Below are positions 1 through 7,300 of a DNA stretch of 11,134 nt, piece after piece. Below the pieces are notes generated by a model. It was not told the DNA's origin, did not search any database, and saw only the letters and a program-made list of their open reading frames with translations. A program made the position numbers and the translations under genes. Numbering within the stretch: the stretch's first letter is position 1; each line of letters starts with the position of its first letter. Location: positions 1 to 11,134 of the forward strand of contig CAIJNU010000032.1 in NCBI GenBank assembly GCA_903822115.1, read 5' to 3'. Source of the DNA: an uncultured Candidatus Peregrinibacteria bacterium (lineage in GTDB: Bacteria; Patescibacteriota; Gracilibacteria; Peribacterales; Peribacteraceae).

Positions 1-1
1 C

Positions 2-994
2 TCTCTATCCATTTCCTCCTCTTCATGGCACCCTTCTCTCATCGATCACTTCGTCATCATTGACGGTCATCACTTGATGTACAGAGCTTACTACGCGATT
101 CCGCGGACGCTCCAGACGAGCAAAGGCGTGCAGACGAATGCCGTCTACGGTGTGGCGTCCATGCTCCTCTCGCTCCTCAAGATCGAAGAGCCGGAGCATC
201 TTCTCTTCTGCTTCGATGCTGGGGAGGAGACATTTCGTCATCAGGAGAACGCGACATATAAGGAGGGGAGAGCCGAGACGCCGGATGAGTTCTACCTGCA
301 GATCCCCCTCATCCTCGACATGATTGATGCGTTCGGATTTCGGCATATCGCCGATGCACGCTATGAGGCGGACGACTTCCTCGGCACGTACGCGCAGTCG
401 GCCGCGGCCGCGGGCATGCGCGTGACGATCGTGACGGGGGATAGGGACGCCTTTCAGCTCGCAACGGATCACGTGCGCATCGCCATCCCCCATAAAGGGT
501 ATCAGCAGACCGAGTACCTTGGTCCGAAGGAGATCGAGGCGAAGTACGGAGTGAGGCCCGATCAGATCGCCTCCTTTAAAGGGCTCGTCGGAGATGCGTC
601 CGACAATCTCCCGGGCGTGACGGGCATCGGCCCGAAGGGGGCGGCGGTCTTGCTCCAACAGTACGGGACGCTTGCGGGTATCTATGAACACCTCTTGGAT
701 ATCAAGGATGCGACTCGCGAAAAGCTCGAGCGCGATCGGGAGCAGGCGTTCTTCTGCGAACGGATGGCTACACTCGTCTGCGACATTCCGCTTCCCGTCA
801 CGCTAGAGGAAACGAGGCTCTCAGACATTGCGGTGGATGCGCCGAAAGCATTCTTCTCAACCATTGAATCTCCGGCACTCAGCAAGCGTCTCGATCAGAT
901 CCTCCAGACGCCGTACGGAAAGTCACATTTTCACGCGGAAGCAGTGCAGGAAGGAGACAAAAAATTGGGAGAGAAACAATTGGCTCTCTTCTGA
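2..994 (+). CDS. Stand-alone 5'-3' exonuclease / flap nuclease (PolA N-terminal type), 5' end unresolved
   Basis: This is a FEN-superfamily 5'-nuclease expected to remove RNA primers and 5' flaps during Okazaki-fragment maturation and repair. Numbering from the TTG at 74, the metal-binding acidic motifs are FCFDAGEETFR (45-55), YKEGR (62-66), YEADD (97-101), TGDRDAFQL (121-129), and the helix-hairpin-helix block GDASDNLPGVTGIGPKGA (173-190). The first catalytic motif, IIDGHH, lies upstream of that TTG (codons 56-73), so TTG 74 cannot be the real start. The frame stays open to the left edge without an in-frame ATG, GTG or TTG before 74. The only nearby ATG, at 25, follows a pyrimidine-rich leader like that of ftsZ but is one base out of frame. 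A one-base indel, a non-AUG start, or a start left of the window are all possible. No polymerase domain follows; the protein ends in QLALF, resembling a sliding-clamp-binding peptide. The family assignment is secure; only the start is uncertain. Confidence 0.93.
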   Translation, partial: SLSISSSSWHPSLIDHFVIIDGHHLMYRAYYAIPRTLQTSKGVQTNAVYGVASMLLSLLKIEEPEHLLFCFDAGEETFRHQENATYKEGRAETPDEFYLQIPLILDMIDAFGFRHIADARYEADDFLGTYAQSAAAAGMRVTIVTGDRDAFQLATDHVRIAIPHKGYQQTEYLGPKEIEAKYGVRPDQIASFKGLVGDASDNLPGVTGIGPKGAAVLLQQYGTLAGIYEHLLDIKDATREKLERDREQAFFCERMATLVCDIPLPVTLEETRLSDIAVDAPKAFFSTIESPALSKRLDQILQTPYGKSHFHAEAVQEGDKKLGEKQLALF

Positions 995-1003
995 GCACAA
1001 ACT

Positions 1004-1037
1004 GATATGCAATGCGCGTCCATATTTTCATTTTTTT
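1004..1037 (+). terminator. Weak candidate terminator after the exonuclease gene
   Basis: GATATG (1004-1009) can pair with CATATT (1021-1026), giving six base pairs including one G-T, around an 11-base loop. A run of seven T residues at 1031-1037 follows within five bases. The stem is AT-rich and weak, so efficiency is doubtful. Its position ten bases after the stop codon at 992-994 is the main support. Confidence 0.3.
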
Positions 1038-1047
1038 GTGCGCACAA
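1036..1047. repeat. Perfect 12-base palindrome TTGTGCGCACAA
   Basis: The sequence reads identically on both strands, directly after and overlapping a T-run. Such a palindrome may be a dimeric-protein operator or a hairpin. No known regulator can be named from the sequence. It sits about 230 bases before ftsA and 42 bases after the exonuclease stop. Confidence 0.45.
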
Positions 1048-1105
1048 TTCGTACTCATGTAAAAATGCATGGAAAAATATTTGAGTAAAAATTGTGACTT
1101 ATCAC

Positions 1106-1142
1106 GAGCACATCAGAAAACATACGGACTGATATTGTGCTC
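1106..1142. repeat. Imperfect inverted repeat GAGCACA-TCAG / CTGA-TAT-TGTGCTC
   Basis: GAGCACA (1106-1112) pairs perfectly with TGTGCTC (1136-1142) and TCAG (1113-1116) with CTGA (1129-1132). A three-base bulge (1133-1135) sits on one side, and the loop is 12 bases. No T-run follows, so a terminator is unlikely; a structured leader or operator upstream of ftsA fits better. GAGCACA and CTGATAT also occur at 993-999 and 1002-1008. Confidence 0.4.
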
Positions 1143-1275
1143 AATGAACGATGTTCTGAACACCAAAGGTATACATAATTGGCTTGCGTGGCTTGTAAAC
1201 GCCAGATTAGACTGAGTCCCGTTTCCGCCCTTGGGTCTTTGGACGGAGCATCTCTGCCGTTACCCCACTTGATCC

Positions 1276-2508
1276 ATGCCGAAAGAACGCGTTCTCGCCA
1301 GTCTCGATATCGGAAGTGCAAAAATCCGCACCGTTATAGCCGTCGTCGACGGAGCCGACGGTGACCAGCGTGTCCCCAGTGTCATCGGCGTCGGCCTTTC
1401 TCCGTCGCTCGGAATGCGCAAGGGGCATGTGATCGATGTTGAGGAGCTCATCCACAACATTATCTCCTCTCTGGAGGACGCGGAGCGTATGGCGGGCGTG
1501 CCGGTGAACCACGTCTTCGTGGGCATGAGCGGATCGCACATCGAGTCTTTCGACTCGCGCGGCGTCATCGCCATCTCCGGTGCCGAGATCACCCTCGAGG
1601 ACATCGCGCGCGTGCTCGATGCCGCTCAGGCGATCTCCATCCCGGCCAACCGTCGCATCCTGCACATCGAGCCGAAGGCCTACGCCGTCGACGAGCAACG
1701 GGGGATCAAGAATCCTCTCGGCATGACGGGCATTCGGTTGGAGGTGGAGGCACACATCGTGACGGGGCACATCCAGCACGTGAAGAACATCGAGAAGTGC
1801 ATCGATCAGGCGGGCGTGGATATCGATGCGCTCGTGCCGTCGACGATCGCCGCCGCGGAGGCGACGCTCACGAAGCGACAGAAGGAACTCGGCGTCCTCA
1901 TTATCGATGTCGGCGCGGGGTGCACGAGCTTGGCGGTGTTCGAAGAGGGGACGATCCTCCACTCGGTGTGTCTGCCGGTGGGGGGCGAGAGCGTCACGAG
2001 CGACATCGCAATCGGACTTCGCACATCCATCGACACGGCGGAGAAGATCAAGATCGAATTCGGATCGGTGTTGCCGGGAGAGATGAGCGAGCGCGAGATG
2101 ATCGACCTCTCCACAGTCTCGAAAGTCGACACGCAGACGGTCTCTAAGAAGTACATGGCGGAGATCATGCAGGCGCGGTACTACGAGATTTTCTCGCTCG
2201 TGAAAGCCGAACTTGCGCGCATTGGTCGCAGCGGCATGCTCCCTGCCGGAGCGCTCCTCACGGGAGGAGCGGTGAAGGCGCCGGGTGTTCTCGATTTGGC
2301 TCGCGACGTCCTCGGTCTCCCCGTGCAAATGGGATTCCCCGTGGATATCGGTGGCGTCATCGAGAAGGTCGACGATCCCGCCTACGCGACGGCTCTCGGC
2401 ACGCTCGTCTGGGGTATGCGCGAGGAGAATCACGTTTCGCACGGCAACTTCCAGATGAAGCGCGCGGTCAAACAGGTCGGTTCCTGGATCAAGAGTCTCT
2501 TCCCCTAG
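1276..2508 (+). CDS. ftsA: Cell division protein FtsA
   Basis: FtsA is an actin-fold ATPase that anchors FtsZ filaments to the cytoplasmic membrane and recruits later divisome proteins. The 410-residue length is normal for the family. Visible landmarks are the first phosphate loop LDIGSAKI (10-17), the FtsA-specific 1C subdomain region (about 85-165, with FVGMSGSHIES at 81-91), the second phosphate motif IIDVGAGCTSLAVF (209-222), the adenosine motif LLTGGAVKAPG (327-337), and a C-terminal amphipathic helix RAVKQVGSWIKSLFP (396-410) that should insert into the membrane. The ATG at 1276 gives the expected N-terminus a few residues before the first beta strand. The stop is TAG. It is followed after 30 pyrimidine-rich bases by ftsZ, the usual partner, so the two form an operon. 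No other cell-wall or division genes lie upstream in the window; the neighbour is a replication nuclease. Confidence 0.97.
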   Translation: MPKERVLASLDIGSAKIRTVIAVVDGADGDQRVPSVIGVGLSPSLGMRKGHVIDVEELIHNIISSLEDAERMAGVPVNHVFVGMSGSHIESFDSRGVIAISGAEITLEDIARVLDAAQAISIPANRRILHIEPKAYAVDEQRGIKNPLGMTGIRLEVEAHIVTGHIQHVKNIEKCIDQAGVDIDALVPSTIAAAEATLTKRQKELGVLIIDVGAGCTSLAVFEEGTILHSVCLPVGGESVTSDIAIGLRTSIDTAEKIKIEFGSVLPGEMSEREMIDLSTVSKVDTQTVSKKYMAEIMQARYYEIFSLVKAELARIGRSGMLPAGALLTGGAVKAPGVLDLARDVLGLPVQMGFPVDIGGVIEKVDDPAYATALGTLVWGMREENHVSHGNFQMKRAVKQVGSWIKSLFP

Positions 2509-2538
2509 TCTTCTTCTCTGTTTTTTCCCTCCTTTCCC
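2509..2538 (+). promoter_or_regulatory. Polypyrimidine leader of ftsZ, no Shine-Dalgarno
   Basis: The 30 bases between the ftsA stop and the ftsZ ATG are all C or T except one G. No purine-rich ribosome-binding site is present where one would be expected. A similar tract precedes the ATG at 25. Such tracts can bind ribosomal protein S1 in other bacteria; that role here is inference. Confidence 0.45.
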
Positions 2539-3792
2539 ATGTCAGACGCATTCCGATCCATATTCGGCCCCCGATCTTCCGGTTCCTCCGGAAGCAACGG
2601 CATACCCCGTCATGATGACGATGGCGGAACGCGCGAAGTGCGTCCCGAGATGCTGCCCGGTGCTTCGATCCGCGTGCTCGGTGCGGGAGGCTCCGGCGGT
2701 AACGCTGTCGCGAGGATGATCCACGAGAAGGTGCAGGGTGTGGAGTTCATCGCGGTCAACACGGATATCCAGGCCCTCTATCACAATCCGGCTGGTAAGA
2801 AGATCACGATCGGACGCGGAACCACGAAGGGGCTCGGCGCCGGAGCGAATCCGGACATCGGCAAGAAGGCCGCCGAGGAGAGCTTGGAAGAGATCAAGGA
2901 TGCGCTCGAGGGCACGGACATGCTCTTCATTACCGCGGGGCTCGGAGGCGGGACGGGGAGCGGCGCAACACCGATCATCGCGGAGGCGGCACGTTCCATG
3001 GGCATTCTCACGGTCGCCGTCGTTACGAAGCCGTTCAGCTTCGAGGGGTTCAAGCGTCGCAAGCAGGCCGATGAGGCGCTCGAGGCGCTCAAGGGCAAGG
3101 TCGACACGCTCATCACGATCCCCAACGACAAGATTCTCTCGCTCATCGACAAGACGACCCCTCTCACCGAAGCGTTTCAGGTTGTCGATGAGGTTCTCAA
3201 GCACGCAATCGACGGCATTTCCAGCATCATCACGGTCCACGGACTCGTGAACGTCGACTTCGCCGACGTGAAGGCGATCATGCAGGACGCGGGCACGGCG
3301 CTCATGGGCATCGGCTACGGCACCGGCGACAGCCGCGCCGCGGAGGCCGCCCGAGCCGCCGTCGACAGCCCCCTCCTCGAGACGAGCATCCACGGAGCGC
3401 AGGGCATCCTCTTCAACATCACGGGCGGCAACGACCTCTCGATGTTCGAAGTGGACGAGGCCGCGCGCATCATCACGGAAGCATCGTCACCCGAGGCGAA
3501 CATCATCTTCGGCGCGGTCATCGATGAGGCGTTCACGGGACAGGTGAAGGTGACGGTCGTCGCGACGGGATTCGTGGAGAAGGAGAACATTGCCACGCCG
3601 GCGTTGGCCAATCCCGCGCAGAGGCTTATGAAGGGCGCGTTCTCCAGGACGCCGGTGGAGAAGACGGATACCCGCTCGGTTAACATGCAGCAGGGCATGG
3701 CGTCCGATCCGAATATCAAGACCACCGCTCCACAGTTCAATGAAGAGGAGCTTGAGGTGCCGGCGTTCATGCGAAAGCCGCTCTCTAAGTAA
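2539..3792 (+). CDS. ftsZ: Cell division protein FtsZ
   Basis: FtsZ is the tubulin-like GTPase that polymerises at mid-cell to form the division ring. The 417-residue product shows the N-terminal nucleotide motif VLGAGGSGGNAV (46-57), the tubulin signature GLGGGTGSG (134-142), the region VVTKPFSFEG (161-170), and the T7 synergy loop NVDFADVKAIM starting at N238, with D240 and D243 as expected catalytic acidic residues. A variable linker (about 350-400) ends in the conserved C-terminal peptide EEELEVPAFMRK (402-413), which binds FtsA and other tethers. The N-terminal extension before the core is about 40 residues, rich in Ser, Gly and Asp, longer than the roughly ten residues of model FtsZ proteins. 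The ATG at 2539 is supported by the in-frame extension and the pyrimidine leader; a later start would only trim the extension. A strong hairpin follows the TAA stop. Confidence 0.98.
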   Translation: MSDAFRSIFGPRSSGSSGSNGIPRHDDDGGTREVRPEMLPGASIRVLGAGGSGGNAVARMIHEKVQGVEFIAVNTDIQALYHNPAGKKITIGRGTTKGLGAGANPDIGKKAAEESLEEIKDALEGTDMLFITAGLGGGTGSGATPIIAEAARSMGILTVAVVTKPFSFEGFKRRKQADEALEALKGKVDTLITIPNDKILSLIDKTTPLTEAFQVVDEVLKHAIDGISSIITVHGLVNVDFADVKAIMQDAGTALMGIGYGTGDSRAAEAARAAVDSPLLETSIHGAQGILFNITGGNDLSMFEVDEAARIITEASSPEANIIFGAVIDEAFTGQVKVTVVATGFVEKENIATPALANPAQRLMKGAFSRTPVEKTDTRSVNMQQGMASDPNIKTTAPQFNEEELEVPAFMRKPLSK

Positions 3793-3811
3793 TTTCTTTG
3801 AAGCATTAGAT

Positions 3812-3838
3812 GGAGGCCGGGGAGACCCGGTCTCTTTC
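3812..3838 (+). terminator. Hairpin terminator between convergent ftsZ and dut
   Basis: Bases 3812-3821 pair with 3826-3835 to give a ten-base-pair GC-rich stem (two G-T pairs) closed by a GAGA tetraloop of the stable GNRA type. A short T-rich tail (TTTCGTT) follows on the + strand. It lies 20 bases after the ftsZ stop and directly beyond the dut stop on the other strand, so it may work in both directions. An alternative five-base stem GAGAC/GTCTC overlaps it. Confidence 0.72.
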
Positions 3839-3839
3839 G

Positions 3840-4280
3840 TTAACTCGCGTGCGTTCCCGTCGACCCAAATCCCCCTCGCGTTTCTTTGCCGTGCGTTTCT
3901 ACTTCCTGCCACTGCGCCGTCTCGACCTTCACGAAGATCCCCTGCGCGATCCTCTCACCGCGTTCGACCGTGACGGGCTGATCGGAGATGTTCTGTACTT
4001 GCACGAGGATTTCGTCCTTCTCGCCGTGGTAGTCCTGATCGATGACACCGATACTATGCGGACAGACGAGGGCCTTCTTGCGCGGTAGCGAGGAGCGGGG
4101 TAGGACGATGAGCGCGTAGCCCTCCGGCACCTTCACGATAACGTTGCCGGGCACAAGCGCGATCTTTCCGGGCTCGACGACGGTCGTCTGACGAGTGATC
4201 AAGTCAAAGCCCACCGCTCCCGCCGACTCGTACCGAGGCAGGGGAAGAGAAGTATCGATGCGCTGAACGGAGACATCCAT
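3840..4280 (-). CDS. dut: dUTP diphosphatase (dUTPase)
   Basis: dUTPase hydrolyses dUTP to dUMP and diphosphate, keeping uracil out of DNA and supplying dUMP for thymidylate synthesis. The 146-residue length fits the trimeric family. All five motifs are present in order: AGAVGFDL (20-27), PRSS (61-64), GVIDQDYHGE (78-87, with D81 the likely catalytic Asp and Y84 the residue that excludes ribose), RGERIAQ (107-113) and RGGFGSTG (135-142). In motif 5 the arginine sits directly before GGF, whereas RGxGGF is the more common spacing; I treat this as natural variation. The ATG at 4280 lies 43 bases after the stop of the large upstream gene on the same strand, so dut is probably the last gene of that operon. 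No Shine-Dalgarno is visible. It converges with ftsZ, with 47 bases between the two stops. Confidence 0.96.
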   Translation of the reverse strand: MDVSVQRIDTSLPLPRYESAGAVGFDLITRQTTVVEPGKIALVPGNVIVKVPEGYALIVLPRSSLPRKKALVCPHSIGVIDQDYHGEKDEILVQVQNISDQPVTVERGERIAQGIFVKVETAQWQEVETHGKETRGGFGSTGTHAS

Positions 4281-4323
4281 CGCTCAGAGGATGCCTGGAA
4301 ATCGCTTTGGCGGCAATGAATGA

Positions 4324-7300
4324 TCACAGTTCTCCCTGCTCCCGTTCTTTTTCCTTGAGCTCTTGCACCTTCTCCCTGCTCAATTTATCGCTTCCTCCCT
4401 CGTTCAGGAACTTATCTTCGTTCTTCGCCAAGATTTCTTTGAATGTGTCAGCATTTTCCACAATTGCCTTCTCGAGTTGCGCGGCGAATTTCGGGAATAC
4501 GACGCTCTTCATGTATCTCACTGAGTCCGAACTTATTTTTCGCTGATACGTTCCTCTCATCATCGGGAGCAGTTCGTCAGGCGTTACGCCGATGGACGCC
4601 CAATCGATGTTTTTCAGTAATCCGCTGTCGTACAAATTTTTGATAAAATCGCACATCTTGTCGCGGTACTGTCTCGTGACGGTTCCCGGAGCGCCGGATG
4701 GCGACTGCGTGCTCATCTGATATTCGCTGAGCATTGGTCGAGCGTCCTTGTCGCGAGAGCTTCCCGTCAGAATGTTGTCCATATAGATGTACGCGCCGAG
4801 GTTCTGTGCGAGCATGCGCGCATCGGAGCGGGAAAGACGTTCCAATCCCTTTTTCTCGAGGAGCGCGCAGTTGGCGAAGATTTTGAATTTCGAGTTGAAT
4901 CCGACGTAGGCGTTCTTCCACCCCTCCGGCGTCACTTTCTGTCGCGATCCCGAGATGACGTCTGCCATCGTATCCATTTCGCTGTAGTCCATTTGCGTAA
5001 TGAAGAAGGGAATGTCTTCGTGGTCGATGGTTTCCGCGATGCGCGTGGAACCTTTCGAGAGACGGGCGCGGACCGCTTCCTCGCGTGCGACGTTGAAGTG
5101 GAGCCAGAGCGTCGTCTTCACGCCGGGCTTGAAGGGCGCGCTTGGATTATTCGGCGTGCTTTCCTCTCTCAGGGATTTCGCGATCCTTTCAATCTCAGGG
5201 AGGGTGTTGTTCTTTCCGTAGAAGTACTCGATGTACGGGAAGAAGTTGATGATTCCACCGTTCTGACCGGCAAGTGCGCGGAGGCGCTCGATGGAGAGGA
5301 GGCCCGAAGCCACGCCCTGCACGAGGTAGTACATCTTCTGTTCCATGGTCATCTTTCCGTTCTTGATGGAGTACTCGATGATTTGTTCGTAGAGGTGGGG
5401 TTTCACTTCGTCGGGGAAGGGGATGTGGTGCCCCGCATGCTCCGATGCCTCTTTCCAATTCATGTAGAGTTGCAGCTGTCTCTGGAGACTGCCGGAGAGA
5501 CCTCCTTGCACGTTGCTGAATTGGTCCACGGTCTGGATGAACTTTTGCTTGTGGCTGTTCGTATTGGAGTCGTTGTTCGTTCTCCATTTATAGAAGAGCT
5601 CTTTGTCTTTCCAGATATCGGAGACCATCCGGCGAAGCCAAATATCTCGCAGCACGTCATCGCGTCTGCATGCTTCGATGGGCATATTCAGGCGTGATTT
5701 CTTTTTGAGAACCCGCCAGATCTTCTCATCATTCCAATCCATTTCGCCCCGATCGCAGAGCATCTCGATGCCGCCACGGATTTGATCCAAGTTTGTCGAG
5801 TTTCCCGTGGAATTGATAATTTCGTGGCTGTCCCAGCGTTCCATGGACTTCTTCCACTTATCGACGGATTCCAATTCCGCTCCGGCATAACGCCTCTCGT
5901 GATAACCGCGTAGCTTCGCAAAGTACCGATCTCCGGCGATAGGGATTTTTTTGCCGGCCTTCGTCAGCGCATCATTGAGAACGTTACCCACTTCCTGCAG
6001 CGCCCGTTGCTGATTGCGTTTCCAAATCGTCTTGAAGTCCTCGACAGTGTCTTTATAGAGCTGAATGACATCGAGGATGCTCAGGAAGCGTATTCGGCTA
6101 AGGAAACCGAGAGGTCTCGTCTCGCGTGCGTATCGTGTGATGTCTTTGAAATCGTTGTCTTTTTCACCGATGAGTTCTGAAACTTGTCTCACGGCTTCTT
6201 TGAGGTTGGAGACATCTTCGATGTACGTTTCATCCGCTTCAGGATTCCCCGGTTCGTACAGACGATGTTCGACATCAATAATTTTTCTCTTGAAGTTTTC
6301 CACGGGACCCGCGATGTGTGCGAGCAGAGGCTGGGCTTCCGGATCATTTCTGTACGCATCTTGGAACGAGGTGATGATCTTCATCAGACGTTGTGTGTCG
6401 ATGATTTGCTGTTTGATGTTTGGAGCCTCTTTCGCCCGCTCAGTTTCTGGAGGTGGTATGTCATCCTCTCCTCCGTCCTCGTCCCCCTCGATCCTCATTC
6501 TCCGTCGCGCTGCCAGCTCGATGTTCAGATCTTTTGGTACGCTGGCATCACTCTTCGGTTTCTCCGGTCCACGCTGCGCCTCTCGCATCGTGAAGAGTTC
6601 GTGTTCCGTCTGTTCGTTTGTGGTGCGGGGAGCTTCGTTCTTTCCCGATTCCTTCCACTGCGCGAAGTGGATTTCGAATTCCTCGAGGAGGAATTCCCGG
6701 CGCAGTTCCGCAACTCGCTGTTCGACCGCTGCGGCATCCGATCCGTACTCCTTCACGGCGACGGCGCGGAACTTGTCTTCGCAGCGCGAGATCTGGTAGT
6801 AGCCTGAGAGACTTTCGAGCATCTTCCAGAAACGGTCGCTCTCGCCGCCGATCCTCTGTGTGAGTTCCTTCTCTTCGGAGATGAGGAGGAAGGGGAGGAG
6901 GCCGGAGCTGCGCAGGAGGTGGAGGATGGCGTGCCCCTTCTCGTGGCGCAGAACGGGTTCTCGCTCTGCCGAAGCGAGGCCGAGACGGACGTGAATTCTG
7001 CGGTCGGCGTAGCTGTAGAAGCCGGGTTCTGTCCGATCGGAAGAGAATTCCTCCTCAAGCACGTTTGCGGAGATTTCGCGGATTCCATCGGCGACGCTCT
7101 CAAGCGCTTTCATCTCCGTCTGTGTCTTGGCCCAGAGATCTTTCGCATTTTTCTCGTGCTGCTCGCGATCATCCGCCTCTCCTCCCGTCGACTGATTCGC
7201 TTCGGCCGCGGCGCGAATGGCGTTGCCTTCGATGAGCCCCACCTTCTCCCTGAGTCGTTTATCGAGTTTCAGCGTTTGGAAGACAGGCGTGTCGGCGTTG

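Larger units (their letters stand above)
995..1275. other. AT-rich intergenic region between exonuclease and ftsA
   Basis: I see no convincing gene in these 281 bases. They hold a weak hairpin plus T-run after the exonuclease, a 12-base perfect palindrome, an imperfect inverted repeat and a short direct repeat (TGGCTTG at 1180-1186 and 1189-1195). A possible -10 box TATACA at 1170-1175 overlaps CATAAT at 1174-1179, but neither has a convincing -35 box. The ftsA promoter probably lies here, but I cannot place it. There is no purine-rich Shine-Dalgarno before the ftsA ATG. Confidence 0.6.

Noticed and set aside
1207..2442. 411-codon minus-strand open frame opposite ftsA
   Set aside because: Its product is dominated by Arg, His, Asp and Leu without domain-like patterns, as expected for the antisense of a GC-rich gene, and ftsA is certain on the other strand.
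4993..5697. 234-codon plus-strand open frame inside the giant gene
   Set aside because: It is the complement of well-formed helical sequence in the giant protein and shows no motif or start signal of its own.
6065..6807. Two overlapping plus-strand open frames of 244 and 207 codons inside the giant gene
   Set aside because: They overlap each other in different frames and have Ser/Arg/Phe-rich shadow composition; the minus frame continues intact through the region.
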